DNA of 64,000 nucleotides from Deltaproteobacteria bacterium (GCA_026129095.1 JAHCIT010000003.1:124001-188000), one strand, 5' to 3'. Numbered from the stretch's first letter, positions 17,562-27,464 are shown. Translations and numbers: made by a program. The notes: generated from the sequence alone by a model not told the origin.

Positions 17562-19012
17562 TGGCTCGAATCTGGATGGTTTCGTCGGAGTGTTCTCCGT
17601 GGGCGAAATCGGGCGGACTGGGAGATGCCGTCGCGGCACTCTCGGGTGAACTCGCCCGGACCGGTGACGAAGTCCGGGTGTTTGTTCCGGGCTATGCATC
17701 TGTCCGGCGCGAGGACTTCAGTCATCATGACGGCTACATATCGGTCCCGCTCGGAAGCCACGACGAACCGGCGGAATTGAGATCGCTGGAAACACCGGAT
17801 GGCCTGATCGTGACCATCGTCGAGGCACCGGCATTTTTTGGACGGCCGGGATTTTATGGCGAGCAGGGGCAGGACTATCCCGACAACGACCGGAGGTTCG
17901 CGTTTTTTGCCCGCGCCGTAACTGAACTGGCCGTTCGTGGGAGGCCGGACATCCTTCATGTCCATGACTGGCAGGCAGCGCTGGTTTCCTTTTTCGCACG
18001 GCATGTGATTCCGTGGCCGGACCGCCGTCCGGGGATTGTGCTCACCATCCACAATGTCGGATACCAGGGATCGTTCCCGATGAGTGCGCTGGGCCTTCTT
18101 TCCATCCCATGGAACGAAATTGAAAGCCATCTGAACGGGGGCCCTCTGGAGTTCTACGGCACCTTCAATTTCCTCAAGGCGGGCATCCAGTCCGCCGACC
18201 TTGTGAATACGGTCAGCCCGGCCCATGCCAGCGAAACGCTTGCACCTGATCTTGGTTTTGGCCTCGACGGCCTGCTCAGGCATCTGGGGGACCGTTACCG
18301 GGGTATTCTGAACGGCATTGACCAGCGGGCATGGAACCCCGAAACAGGCAGATTCCTCGCACACCATTTCAGTGTGGATGATCTGGCCGGAAAGGGGCGG
18401 CTGAAGCAGGAGGTATTTGACCGTTTTGGCCTGCTCGGCGGAGAACGGCCGCCGCTCATCGCCCTGGTGAGCCGTCTTGTCTGGCAGAAAGGGATCGATG
18501 TTGCGCTGGAAGCACTGGGTCCGGCCATCCAGCAGGGTGCCCGTCTCGTTGCACTGGGGTCAGGCGATCCTGAACTTGAGGAAGGGCTCAGGATTCTGGA
18601 ACGGACATTCCCGGGAAGCGTTGCGGTCCGGATCGGTTTCGATGAAAATCTGTCACATCTTCTGATTGCTGCCGCCGACATGGTTCTGATCCCGTCCCGG
18701 TATGAACCCTGCGGGCTCATCCAGATGCAAGCGATGCGGTATGGCGCCCTGCCGGTGGCCTGCCGGACCGGTGGTCTCGCCGATACGATCACTGATCTGG
18801 CGGATTATCCCGATACAGGGACGGGGTTTCTTTTCAGCGGTCCTACGGCCGGAGCCCTCCGGCATGTGCTGGATAGGGCACTGGCCTTGTACCGGACCGA
18901 TCCGGCGGCATGGACAACCGCCATGCGACGCGCCATGCGAAAGGATTTTTCATGGGGCCGGTCCGCGGCTGAATACCGCGGCCTGTACCGCCGTGCGCTG
19001 GAGATGCGTTAG
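17561..19012 (+). CDS. glgA: Glycogen synthase (ADP-glucose type)
   Basis: A 483-residue GT5 enzyme. The N-terminal motif KSGGLGD (16-22) binds ADP-glucose, DWQAAL is present, and the C-terminal domain has VSRLVWQKGID and the PSRYEPCGLIQMQAMRYG segment with the conserved E-x7-E-like pattern. It extends linear alpha-1,4 glucan from ADP-glucose made by GlgC. Start chosen at ATG 17561, where family similarity begins and which overlaps the GalT stop by one base; the reading frame is open further upstream but has no family sequence. It closes the operon; a minus-strand gene converges 6 bases away. Confidence 0.95.
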   Translation: MARIWMVSSECSPWAKSGGLGDAVAALSGELARTGDEVRVFVPGYASVRREDFSHHDGYISVPLGSHDEPAELRSLETPDGLIVTIVEAPAFFGRPGFYGEQGQDYPDNDRRFAFFARAVTELAVRGRPDILHVHDWQAALVSFFARHVIPWPDRRPGIVLTIHNVGYQGSFPMSALGLLSIPWNEIESHLNGGPLEFYGTFNFLKAGIQSADLVNTVSPAHASETLAPDLGFGLDGLLRHLGDRYRGILNGIDQRAWNPETGRFLAHHFSVDDLAGKGRLKQEVFDRFGLLGGERPPLIALVSRLVWQKGIDVALEALGPAIQQGARLVALGSGDPELEEGLRILERTFPGSVAVRIGFDENLSHLLIAAADMVLIPSRYEPCGLIQMQAMRYGALPVACRTGGLADTITDLADYPDTGTGFLFSGPTAGALRHVLDRALALYRTDPAAWTTAMRRAMRKDFSWGRSAAEYRGLYRRALEMR

Positions 19013-19018
19013 GGCCTT

Positions 19019-19615
19019 TTATGCCGGATGCCGCTTGAGCCAGTTCTCCAGGAACTGGAGCCGGTCATTCCCCCAGAACATCTTGTCGCCCACAAAGAAT
19101 GACGGAGCGCCAAATACCCCGCGCCGGTGGGCTTCATCGGTGGATTCCTTGACGGCGCTCTTGATCTCCTCGGTCTGGGTAGCGGCAAGGATGGCCTCTG
19201 TGTCCTCTCCGGATTTTTCGAGCAGGGAGGCCAGCACGTCCGGGTTCGAAATATCCGCGTCCTCGGCCCAGTAGGCCCGGAAAACCGCTCCGATGAAACG
19301 GGCAGGGTCATGGCCGGCTTTCTCTATTGCGGCCGATGCCCGAAGCGCGCCGAGCGTGTTGATGGGAAAACGTGAGGGCATCTTGAGGGGGACGCCGTAA
19401 TGTGATGCCCAATCTTCCATGTCGGCGAGACTGTATTTCCACTTGAGCGGGTTGCTCATCGTGGGCGTATGGCCTGTGGTCTTGAATAACCCGCCCAGAA
19501 ACAGCGGCCGGTAGCGGAGCCTTGCGTTGTTCCGCTGGCAGAGGGCCTCGATCTGCGTCTGTGCAAGGTAGGTCCAGGGGCTGGAGAAGTCGTAGAAAAA
19601 CTCGACGGTATTCAT
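19019..19615 (-). CDS. 2-hydroxychromene-2-carboxylate isomerase/DsbA-like protein
   Basis: A 198-residue thioredoxin-fold protein of the HCCA isomerase (GST kappa) family: N-terminal EFFYDFSSPWTYLAQTQIE, in which SPW replaces the CxxC of DsbA, and C-terminal RGVFGAPSFFVGDKMFWGNDRLQFLE. Members isomerise aromatic ring-cleavage intermediates using glutathione, but the family is broad and no aromatic pathway is nearby. Start set at ATG 19615, where similarity begins. Cytoplasmic, no signal peptide. Confidence 0.85.
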   Translation of the reverse strand: MNTVEFFYDFSSPWTYLAQTQIEALCQRNNARLRYRPLFLGGLFKTTGHTPTMSNPLKWKYSLADMEDWASHYGVPLKMPSRFPINTLGALRASAAIEKAGHDPARFIGAVFRAYWAEDADISNPDVLASLLEKSGEDTEAILAATQTEEIKSAVKESTDEAHRRGVFGAPSFFVGDKMFWGNDRLQFLENWLKRHPA

Positions 19616-19762
19616 GGCGTAGTTCTGGCCGGAAAGGAGCTCATGGGCAAACGGGGAATACCTTGTACCGGAGACCACCCCTTGAGCCGGGCGAGCCGTC
19701 TCTCTATATAGCCCGGTCCGGCCCCCGGCGGCCGGTCAACCTGCGGGAAAGATACGGGATTT

Positions 19763-22444
19763 ATGGCCAGACCCTTTGGAAAACGGATGACCACTCGCGA
19801 ATTGCGCGAGGCGTTTCTCACCTACTTCGAGTCGAAGGGCCACCGGCGCGTGCCGTCGTCTTCACTGGTGCCGATGCTGGCGCCGGGAAAGACAGATGAA
19901 ACCATCCTGTTCACCAATGCCGGCATGAACCAGTTCAAGCGGACCTTTCTTGGCGAGGAAAAACGGGACTATCGCCGGGCGACGAGCTGCCAGAAGTGCG
20001 TCCGGGCGGGGGGCAAGCATAACGACCTGGAAAACGTCGGCTTTACCCGCCGTCATCACACATTCTTCGAGATGCTGGGGAACTTTTCCTTTGGCGACTA
20101 TTTCAAGGAAGACGCCATCAGGTTTGCGTGGGAGTTCCTTACCGGTGTCCTCCAGCTTCCGAAGGACCGGCTCTGGGTGACGATCTTCGAGAAGGACGAC
20201 GAGGCGGGCGAACTCTGGAAAAAGCATACGGACGTGCTGCCGGGCCGTGTGCTCAAGATGGGCGAGGCCGACAACTTCTGGCGCATGGGAGACACAGGCC
20301 CCTGCGGACCATGCACTGAAATCCATATTGACCTCGGCGACAGTGATCCGATGAAGGGCAGCGGACCCGGGTCACCGGACGACGTGAACGAGCGTTATAT
20401 TGAGCTGTGGAATCTCGTCTTCATGCAGTTCAACCAGAAGGCTGACGGCCGCATGGAGCCTTTGCCCAAGCCCTCGGTCGATACGGGCGCGGGGCTGGAG
20501 CGTATCGCGGCGGTGCTTCAGGGGGCGAACGGCAACTATGAGACCGATGCCATCCGGAATATCATCTCGGATGCCGAAAAGATCACTGGCACCAGATTCG
20601 GTGCAAGCTCTGAACCGGACAGTTCGCTCCGGGTATTGGCCGACCATATCCGGGCCGCGGTATTCCTGATCGGCGACGGCGTGCTGCCGTCACGCGAAGG
20701 CCGTGGGTACGTTCTCCGGCGCATCATGCGGCGGGCGATCCGGCACGGCAAGAAACTCGGCATGGAAAAGCCGTTCTTCAATGGCCTGGCCGCCGCTGTC
20801 GTGCGCGAAATGGGCGATGTCTACCCGGAGATCGCGCAGAAAGAGGGCTATATTCGGGAGGCGATCCGGACCGAGGAAGAACTGTTCCTGAAGACACTGT
20901 CGCAGGGACTGGACCTTCTGCAGGGGCAACTGGCGATCCTCGATACCTACCAGCAGAAGGGAAAGCCCCGCCGGCTCGACGGCTCCTTCGCGTTCAGGCT
21001 TTACGATACCTACGGTTTTCCGCTGGATCTCACGCTCACGCTGGGCCGCGAGATGGGGTTCGAGGTGGACGAGGCGGAATTCGATAGAGAGATGGATGCC
21101 CAGCGTGAACGCTCCAGGGACGCGGCCCGCCAGGTTACGGCGGCGGCCGACGAAGTTTACCAGAAGTTCGCCGGCCAGAAGACGCTTTTTGCCGGATATG
21201 AAACGCCGCAGGTGAGTGCGAAAATCACGGCGATCATTCACCACGGACAGCCGGTAAGTGAAGTCCACAAAGGCGCCGATATCGAGTTCATAGTGGACAG
21301 GACGCCGTTTTACGGGGAAAGCGGCGGGCAGGTGGGGGATACGGGTAATGCCCGGACCGGCACGGCCCATGTCCGTGTGGATGACGTGCATAAGCCGCTG
21401 GAAAACCTGTTTGTCCACCGGGGGCACGTGGAGCAGGGAACGCTGAAGGTAGGCGATTCCATCGAACTGCATATCGACGAAGTGCGCCGCCAGCGCATAC
21501 GTCGCAACCATTCCGCGACACACCTGTTGCATGCGGCCCTCCGTCGCACGCTTGGTACGCACGTCTCCCAGGCTGGATCGCTGGTCGCTGCCGACCGGCT
21601 CAGGTTCGACTTTTCGCACCAGAAACGGCTGGACGACCGGGAACTCACCACCATCGAGGCGCTGGTGAACGAGGCGATCCGCCGGAACGATCCGGTCGAC
21701 GCACGGGTGACATCGTACGATGAGGCCTGCAAGGCCGGAGCGATGGCGCTCTTTGGCGAGAAATATGGTGATGAGGTGCGCGTCATCCGGATGGGTGACT
21801 TCTCGATGGAACTGTGCGGTGGAACCCATGTCTCCCATACCGGGGATATCGGCCTGTTCAAGATCATCCGCGAAGAAGCCGTGGCAGGCGGAGTCAGACG
21901 TGTTACCGCCGTGACGGGCGAGGCGGCGCTGGCTGAGTTTGCCCGCGCCGAACGGACACTGGAGTCGCTGGCTGAGAAGCTGGCGGTCCCGGCGGCAGAT
22001 ATACCGGCGCGGGTGGAGAAACTCCTGGAGCGGGTGAAAGAGCTTGAGCACGAGGTGGACAAGCTGAAGCGCAAGCTCATATCCGGAGAAGGCAGGGCCG
22101 ACATTGGTTCGCTTATCGACCGGTCCGGTCCGGTTGCGAAAATCGTTCACCGGCTGGACGGCGCCGATGCCGGAACGCTGCGCGAGTTTGCCGACCGGGC
22201 GAGGGAAAAGCTGGGCTCAGGAGTCGTCGTCGCGGCCTCGGAGAATGAGGGCAGGGCCGGCCTTATCGTGGCGGCGACGGCGGACCTCAAAAACAAGGTC
22301 AACGCCGGTGCGATCGTGAAGGAGATCGCTCCACTGATCGGGGGCAAGGGTGGTGGCAAGCCCGACATGGCCCAGGCCGGCGGGAACGACCCTACGGGGA
22401 TTCCAAACGCACTGGCACGCGCAAAAGAGTTGCTGTCGAAATAA
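19763..22444 (+). CDS. alaS: Alanine-tRNA ligase
   Basis: An 893-residue class II synthetase of normal length. Motif 1/2 regions appear as FFESKGH-like FLTYFESKGHRRVPSSSLV and FTNAGMNQFKRTFLG; the editing domain has the metal motif NHSATHLLHAALR and CGGTHVSHTGDIG; the C-terminal DHHA1 domain ends with GGKGGGKPDMAQAGG. It charges tRNA-Ala and hydrolyses mischarged Ser/Gly-tRNA. The first ATG (19763) is used; the ATG at 19787 (MTTRELREAF) aligns equally well with typical N-termini. Confidence 0.96.
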   Translation: MARPFGKRMTTRELREAFLTYFESKGHRRVPSSSLVPMLAPGKTDETILFTNAGMNQFKRTFLGEEKRDYRRATSCQKCVRAGGKHNDLENVGFTRRHHTFFEMLGNFSFGDYFKEDAIRFAWEFLTGVLQLPKDRLWVTIFEKDDEAGELWKKHTDVLPGRVLKMGEADNFWRMGDTGPCGPCTEIHIDLGDSDPMKGSGPGSPDDVNERYIELWNLVFMQFNQKADGRMEPLPKPSVDTGAGLERIAAVLQGANGNYETDAIRNIISDAEKITGTRFGASSEPDSSLRVLADHIRAAVFLIGDGVLPSREGRGYVLRRIMRRAIRHGKKLGMEKPFFNGLAAAVVREMGDVYPEIAQKEGYIREAIRTEEELFLKTLSQGLDLLQGQLAILDTYQQKGKPRRLDGSFAFRLYDTYGFPLDLTLTLGREMGFEVDEAEFDREMDAQRERSRDAARQVTAAADEVYQKFAGQKTLFAGYETPQVSAKITAIIHHGQPVSEVHKGADIEFIVDRTPFYGESGGQVGDTGNARTGTAHVRVDDVHKPLENLFVHRGHVEQGTLKVGDSIELHIDEVRRQRIRRNHSATHLLHAALRRTLGTHVSQAGSLVAADRLRFDFSHQKRLDDRELTTIEALVNEAIRRNDPVDARVTSYDEACKAGAMALFGEKYGDEVRVIRMGDFSMELCGGTHVSHTGDIGLFKIIREEAVAGGVRRVTAVTGEAALAEFARAERTLESLAEKLAVPAADIPARVEKLLERVKELEHEVDKLKRKLISGEGRADIGSLIDRSGPVAKIVHRLDGADAGTLREFADRAREKLGSGVVVAASENEGRAGLIVAATADLKNKVNAGAIVKEIAPLIGGKGGGKPDMAQAGGNDPTGIPNALARAKELLSK

Positions 22445-22536
22445 CGCTTACGCGCGTTGGGGAGTTGCCGATTCTCCCTGATCGGGTAAGCTCCCGGCCG
22501 TAGCGTTTATTCCTGATTTGCGGGGAGAGGTTCCCA

Positions 22537-23703
22537 ATGGAGCTGAACGAAATCCTCAAGACGGCTCTCAGCCGGGGGAGTTCGGATATTCATATCAAGG
22601 CGGGATTGCCGCCGATCTTGCGTCTGAATGGGGCCCTGACGCCGTTCAAGGATGCCCCACGGCTCACTCCGGATATCGTCAACAAGATGGCGTTTGGCAT
22701 CATGAACAACGCCCAGAAAAACAAGTTCAAGGAGTTTAACGAATGTGACCTGGCATATGGCGTGCCGGGGCTTGGCCGTTTTCGTGTCAACGTGTTCCAG
22801 CAGCGGGGCACCATCGGGATGGTGCTCCGGTCGATACCGTTCAATATCCTGTCGGTTGACCAGCTCAACCTGCCGCCGGTGCTGAAAAAGATCGCCATGT
22901 ATGAACGCGGACTGGTGCTCGTGACCGGGACCACCGGTTCGGGCAAGTCCACGACACTCGCCGCAATGATCGATCATGTAAACCAGAGCCGAACGGCTCA
23001 TATCATGACGATCGAGGATCCGATCGAGTTTCTGCATCGTGACAAGAAATCGATCATCAACCAGCGGGAAGTCGGCTTCGATACCGTCAGCTTCGCACAG
23101 GCGCTCCGGTCAGCCCTTCGCCAGGATCCGGACGTGATTCTGGTAGGCGAAATGCGCGATTTCGAAACGATCGAGATCGCCCTCACGGCGGCGGAAACCG
23201 GGCATCTCGTGTTTTCGACCCTGCATACACTGGATGCGGCCGAGACAATCACCCGTATCGTGACGGCGTTCCCGCCGTATCAGCAGAACCAGGTCCGGTT
23301 GCAGCTTGGCGGTATTGTGAAGGGAATCATCTCCCAGCGGCTGGTGCCCACCAAGGACGGGAAGGGCCGCGTGGCGGCGGTGGAGGTAATGGTCTCCACC
23401 GCACGCACCCGCGAGTGCATGGAGGATAAGGAAAAGGTCAAGGAAATCCGGTCCGCCATCCAGAAGGGTTTCCAGACCTACGGTATGCAGACTTTCGACC
23501 AGTCGCTTTTCTACCACTTCAAGCGTGGCGCCATCGCCTATGAGGAGGCCCTGCGGCAGAGCTCCAATCCTGACGACTTCGCACTTCGCGTGTCGGGTAT
23601 TTCCGGCACCTCGGATACCGACTTCGACGAGTTTGGCGAGGCGGCCGAAGGCGAACTGGAGCAGGCGCACGGTGGTGACGACAGCGATCTTGAGCTGGAA
23701 TGA
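22537..23703 (+). CDS. pilT: Type IV pilus retraction ATPase PilT
   Basis: A 388-residue GspE/PilT ATPase. Visible motifs are Walker A GTTGSGKSTT (near 128-137), the Asp box TIEDPIEFLHRDKKS, Walker B DPDVILVGEMRD and the His box TAAETGHLVFSTLHT. The AIRNLIR-like helix is represented by QIREG-type KEIRSAIQKG. PilT depolymerises pili and powers twitching. Compared with standard PilT (about 345-365) it has an acidic C-terminal tail of about 25 residues. GGGGAGAGG precedes the ATG. The remaining pilus genes here (pilC, pilS, pilR) lie 4 kb downstream. Confidence 0.95.
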   Translation: MELNEILKTALSRGSSDIHIKAGLPPILRLNGALTPFKDAPRLTPDIVNKMAFGIMNNAQKNKFKEFNECDLAYGVPGLGRFRVNVFQQRGTIGMVLRSIPFNILSVDQLNLPPVLKKIAMYERGLVLVTGTTGSGKSTTLAAMIDHVNQSRTAHIMTIEDPIEFLHRDKKSIINQREVGFDTVSFAQALRSALRQDPDVILVGEMRDFETIEIALTAAETGHLVFSTLHTLDAAETITRIVTAFPPYQQNQVRLQLGGIVKGIISQRLVPTKDGKGRVAAVEVMVSTARTRECMEDKEKVKEIRSAIQKGFQTYGMQTFDQSLFYHFKRGAIAYEEALRQSSNPDDFALRVSGISGTSDTDFDEFGEAAEGELEQAHGGDDSDLELE

Positions 23704-23727
23704 GCGGCAGCAGAAGGGATGCGGGCG

Positions 23728-24258
23728 ATGTCCGGCCATCCAGCCCGTAAGAAGAATGCCCGCGAAAAGCCGCCGGCCCACGTAAAAGCGGTAGACCTGC
23801 TTAGCCGTTCCGGCCATTCCCGCCGGGAACTGGCCCGCAAGCTGAGGCAGCGCAATTACGGTCCCGATGAAATTGAGGCTGGAGTCCGGTTCGTCGAAGA
23901 CCGGAATTTCCTCAACGAGGAACGGGACGCCGAGGCGGCTGCCCGGACCCTTTGCGGGCGGGGTTACTGGGGGCTCGCCGTGAGGGCGAGGCTCGTTACA
24001 CGGGGTTTCCCGAAGTCCGCGATCGACCGGGCACTCGACCAGATGGAGACGGAAACCCCGGTGGATAAGGCCCTTGCCCGGATGCTTCCCGCGAAACTGC
24101 CGGCCGACCTGAAGGCCCGCCAGCGGCTCGCCCTGAAAATCGTCCGGCGCGGGTTCCCGGTTTCCCTGGTGCGCCGCAGGTTCGATGACTTGCCTTCAGA
24201 AATGCTCGAAACCGCCGAGGCTGAATTCCCGGATCATGATGGATGCGACGAGGAGTAG
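23728..24258 (+). CDS. recX: Regulatory protein RecX
   Basis: A 176-residue helical protein with the RecX repeats: AVDLLSRSGHSRRELARKLRQRNY, FVEDRNFLNEERDAEAAART and GYWGLAVRARLVTRGF. RecX modulates RecA filaments. Start ATG 23728 is preferred because AGAAGG lies about 10 bases upstream; ATG 23719 sits directly on that site. No recA in the window. A basic N-terminal segment (PARKKNAREKPP) precedes the first repeat. Confidence 0.88.
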   Translation: MSGHPARKKNAREKPPAHVKAVDLLSRSGHSRRELARKLRQRNYGPDEIEAGVRFVEDRNFLNEERDAEAAARTLCGRGYWGLAVRARLVTRGFPKSAIDRALDQMETETPVDKALARMLPAKLPADLKARQRLALKIVRRGFPVSLVRRRFDDLPSEMLETAEAEFPDHDGCDEE

Positions 24259-24263
24259 ATCCG

Positions 24264-24965
24264 GTGTCTGAATCCAAACCCAGAACCGGTCTTCGTGTCG
24301 GCATTCTGCTTGCAGGAGCGGCCCTGTTTGCCCTGGTTGCATGGAAACTCGGTATCGGACTGCCGTCTCCTGATTCGATCCGTCAAACGTTCGACAAATG
24401 GCAGGCTGACCCGAAGGTCGGACCGAATCTGGTCCCCTTTTACCTGGGGTTCATTTTCTTTTTCGGCATTTTTGGTTTCCCACGAGGTGTGGTGGCAGCG
24501 ATCGGCATTGGCCTCATGGGTGAGGTTAAAACCTGGCTGGCGTTCTCGCTGATCCTGCCAGTCTCCGCCCTGATCCAGTTCATGGTGATCCGCTGGGCCA
24601 TCGCTGCCTGGGTGCGTGACCGGCTTCCGGCGCAGGCGGTCCAGTGGGAAGAACGTATCCTTAAGCACGGTTTCTGGGCCGTGGCCCTGCTGCGCGGATT
24701 TCCTCCCACGGCCATGGGGATGTTCAACTCCGTCTGCGCCGTCTCGGCGCTCCGGCCGCAGATATTCTTTCTGGGCTCTCTGGCGGGCTACGTCATATCG
24801 AGCCTTTTCTACGTGATTCTCGCCGGATTCCTGCTGGAGCTTTACCTGCGCGTATGGGACTCGGAGTGGGCGATGCCGATTGTCGTGGCCATCATTATTG
24901 TGACCATAGGGGCGATGTATACCGTGTACGGTCAACTCAAGAAACAAGGGAAGAAGAAGGGGTAG
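24264..24965 (+). CDS. VTT-domain (TVP38/TMEM64, DedA-like) membrane protein
   Basis: A 233-residue polytopic inner-membrane protein: one N-terminal helix (about 11-30), a hydrophobic pair around residues 60-110 and a C-terminal hydrophobic set. The segment LRGFPPTAMGMFNSVCAVSAL followed by FFLGSLAGYVISSLFY matches the VTT core with its conserved R-x-F/Y-P pattern. Relatives are proposed lipid scramblases or flippases. GTG 24264 is chosen because GAGGAG lies about nine bases upstream and recX ends at 24258. The C-terminus is Lys-rich (KKQGKKKG). Confidence 0.75.
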   Translation: MSESKPRTGLRVGILLAGAALFALVAWKLGIGLPSPDSIRQTFDKWQADPKVGPNLVPFYLGFIFFFGIFGFPRGVVAAIGIGLMGEVKTWLAFSLILPVSALIQFMVIRWAIAAWVRDRLPAQAVQWEERILKHGFWAVALLRGFPPTAMGMFNSVCAVSALRPQIFFLGSLAGYVISSLFYVILAGFLLELYLRVWDSEWAMPIVVAIIIVTIGAMYTVYGQLKKQGKKKG

Positions 24966-24971
24966 GCATCG

Positions 24972-25940
24972 TTACATCCAGCCCTTGCTCCGGAAATAGG
25001 CGATGGCCCTGTCGAAACTCTCCCCGATCGGCCGGGGACTGAATCCCAGTTCTTTGATAGCCTTGGTATTGGCGTAGGCAATACGCTTTTCCAGATAATC
25101 AGCCGACTTGTGGGGCAGGGCGCCGAGCGTGATCAATGCGCCGATTCGCGCTCCGATCTGAAGGAAAGGGACCGGTATGCCGATGGGGGGCGGGTGCTTC
25201 CCGGCGGCCCGGGCCACCTCACGGACCATCTCCTTCATGGTGAAGTTGGCATGTGTCAGCAGGTAGCGCTCCCCGGTCCGGCCCTTTCTGAGCGCCTTCA
25301 GATGGCCATCGGCCACGTCATCCACGTCCACGTAGTTCTGGGTTCCCTGGAAGTAGAACGGCCAGGGGCGCCGGGCGAACGACAGCAGGACGGCACCGGT
25401 GGGACCGGGAATGCGGTCGCCGGGGCCGATCGGGGCTGAAGGGTTGACGATCACGGCGTCGAGGCCACGCGGGATCCACTGCAAGACCTCGCGTTCGGCC
25501 AGAAACTTGGAATCAAGGTAAGGCACTTCAAGCGGTCCGAGATCCCATATGGTCTCTTCATCGGCAAGACCCTCCGGTGGCGCCGAACCAATGGCAGCGG
25601 TGGAAGAGGTGTGGACAAACCGTTTGACCTTTGCCTTTGCCGCGGCCTCCAGCACATTGCGGGTGCCCAGCACATTGGCGGTGATAATCTCCTCGCGCGG
25701 TGCGGTCACTTTATGGACGGCGGCGGTATGAAAGACGTATTCGACATCCTTCATTGCTGACGCGATCGAGAGCACATCGCCAAGATCGCCGTGAATGAGG
25801 TCGTAAGAGAGCCCATCCAGATTCTCCGTGGATGACCCCTTGCGGGCAAGCACGCGGGGGCGTTCACCTTCGGTACACAGGGCACGCACCACTGCCGAAC
25901 CGACGAATCCGGTTCCACCGGTGACGAGAATCTGGCCCAT
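24972..25940 (-). CDS. NAD-dependent epimerase/dehydratase (HpnA-like)
   Basis: A 322-residue extended short-chain dehydrogenase with the nucleotide motif TGGTGFVGSAV (residues about 7-17), HTAAVHKV and the catalytic pattern Y-x3-K in YLDSKFLAE. The N-terminus and HVTGDLGD-type segment (HGDLGDV) resemble hopanoid-associated sugar epimerases and dihydroflavonol-reductase-like proteins; no hopanoid genes are nearby, so substrate is open. Start set at ATG 25940 (MGQILVTGG); the reading frame extends upstream without family sequence. It is divergent from the malic enzyme gene. Confidence 0.83.
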   Translation of the reverse strand: MGQILVTGGTGFVGSAVVRALCTEGERPRVLARKGSSTENLDGLSYDLIHGDLGDVLSIASAMKDVEYVFHTAAVHKVTAPREEIITANVLGTRNVLEAAAKAKVKRFVHTSSTAAIGSAPPEGLADEETIWDLGPLEVPYLDSKFLAEREVLQWIPRGLDAVIVNPSAPIGPGDRIPGPTGAVLLSFARRPWPFYFQGTQNYVDVDDVADGHLKALRKGRTGERYLLTHANFTMKEMVREVARAAGKHPPPIGIPVPFLQIGARIGALITLGALPHKSADYLEKRIAYANTKAIKELGFSPRPIGESFDRAIAYFRSKGWM

Positions 25941-26066
25941 AAGTGCAAATACTCCAGCGAAAGTCCGGATCATCTGGAAATGAACCGGCCGATACGCTAC
26001 TAGTTAACCCGAGGTTTCCGGTGCAACTGTCCCCTGCCGGACCGCTTTTCGCAGGACGATCCCTTC

Positions 26067-27464
26067 ATGCTGTTCAACCAGACGATGATACTCCGTACGC
26101 TCCGGTGCCGGAACCGCAATATGCCGGGCGTCCTCGGCCGGCTGCTGACCATGATCGGCGACCAGGGCGGTTATGTCGGCGAGATCGAGACGGTTTCGTT
26201 CGGCAACAACTATGCGGTGCGGGATATTGATATCCTGTGCGAGAACGAGGCGATCCTCCAGAAGATTCTCGATGCCGTGAAACGGGCTCCGGACGTGGAC
26301 GTGCTGGAAGTCCGCGACGAAGTGATGGATATTCACCGGGGCGGCAAGATCTGCTCCCAGCCTACCCATCCCATCCGTTCGGTGGCGGACCTGCGCAAGG
26401 TGTATACGCCGGGCGTGGCAGACGTGTCGCGGGCGGTGGTCGAGCGTCCGGAACTGGCCGAGATATACTCTTCCATCGGCAGCACGGTGGCCATCTGCAC
26501 GAACGGTTCCCGTGTGCTGGGCCTTGGCAACATCGGCCCGGAAGCATCCATGCCAGTGATGGAGGGCAAGGCGGCTCTTCTGACCCAGTTCGTCGGTCTG
26601 AACGCTTGGCCGGTCCTGATCGGAACCCGGGACATCAACGAGTTCGTGGAAACAGTCGTGAAGATTTCATCTACGTTTGCCGCGATCCATCTGGAGGACA
26701 TCGAAACTCCCGCCTGCTTCGAAATCGAGGAGAAGCTGATCGAACGGCTCAACAAGCCCGTGATGCACGACGACCAGCATGGCACGGCCGTCGCCGCCCT
26801 CGCTGCCGTCATCTCCGCCTGCAAGGAGATCGGCATGGACCTTGCCACGGCAAAAGTCGGCCAGGTGGGCCTGGGTGCGGCCGGTTTTGCCATTTCACGG
26901 CTGGTGGCCAAATACACAGGCCAGCCGGTCAAGGGATGCGACCGCAACAGCGACGCCGTCGCCCGGTTCAAGGCTGGCGGCGGTATCGAAAGCAGCATGG
27001 ACGATATCCTCGTTGAGAGTGACATCGTGCTGATGACAACCGGCGTGAAGGGGCTCCTCAAACCTGACCGGGTACGCAAGGGCTCGGTCGTAATGGCGCT
27101 CTCGAATCCGAACCCGGAGATCGATCCGCAGGAAGCCATGCAGGCCGGAGCCGCAATTGCGGTTGACGGGCGCAGCGTGAACAACATCCTGGGCTATCCG
27201 GGGATATGGAAGGGCGCTCTGGACGCCAAGGCCAGCCGGATTGTGCCGGAAATGCTGATTGCCGCCGCCGAGGCGATTGCCCAGGAGGCGCACGGGGATG
27301 ATGAACTGCTGCCATCCCCGCTCAACCTGTCGGTTCACCGGAGCGTGGCGGCCGCTGTTGCCCGTGCGGCGATGAAGGCGGGTGTTGCCCAGAAAACGCT
27401 GGACGAGGACTATTTCCACCACATCAGGGGCGAGCAGGTCATTCGGACGGCAGGCCCCTCCTGA
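26067..27464 (+). CDS. NAD-dependent malic enzyme with N-terminal ACT domain
   Basis: A 465-residue protein: ACT-like regulatory domain at about 8-90 (MPGVLGRLLTMIGDQGGYVGEI), then the malic enzyme with the catalytic Tyr in KVYTPGVADVSRAV, Lys in MEGKAALL, metal ligands near LEDIETPACFEIE and a Rossmann domain GLGAAGFAIS. It decarboxylates malate to pyruvate, feeding PpsA carbon flow. No phosphotransacetylase domain. The ACT domain suggests amino-acid or metabolite control. Divergent from the epimerase gene with a 126-base gap. Confidence 0.92.
   Translation: MLFNQTMILRTLRCRNRNMPGVLGRLLTMIGDQGGYVGEIETVSFGNNYAVRDIDILCENEAILQKILDAVKRAPDVDVLEVRDEVMDIHRGGKICSQPTHPIRSVADLRKVYTPGVADVSRAVVERPELAEIYSSIGSTVAICTNGSRVLGLGNIGPEASMPVMEGKAALLTQFVGLNAWPVLIGTRDINEFVETVVKISSTFAAIHLEDIETPACFEIEEKLIERLNKPVMHDDQHGTAVAALAAVISACKEIGMDLATAKVGQVGLGAAGFAISRLVAKYTGQPVKGCDRNSDAVARFKAGGGIESSMDDILVESDIVLMTTGVKGLLKPDRVRKGSVVMALSNPNPEIDPQEAMQAGAAIAVDGRSVNNILGYPGIWKGALDAKASRIVPEMLIAAAEAIAQEAHGDDELLPSPLNLSVHRSVAAAVARAAMKAGVAQKTLDEDYFHHIRGEQVIRTAGPS

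Noticed and set aside
17186-18367. 393-codon minus-strand frame across galT and glgA
   Set aside because: Overlaps two recognised genes and its translation resembles no family.
20690-22150. 486-codon minus-strand frame inside alaS
   Set aside because: Shadow of alaS, with no recognisable protein sequence and no ribosome binding site of note.
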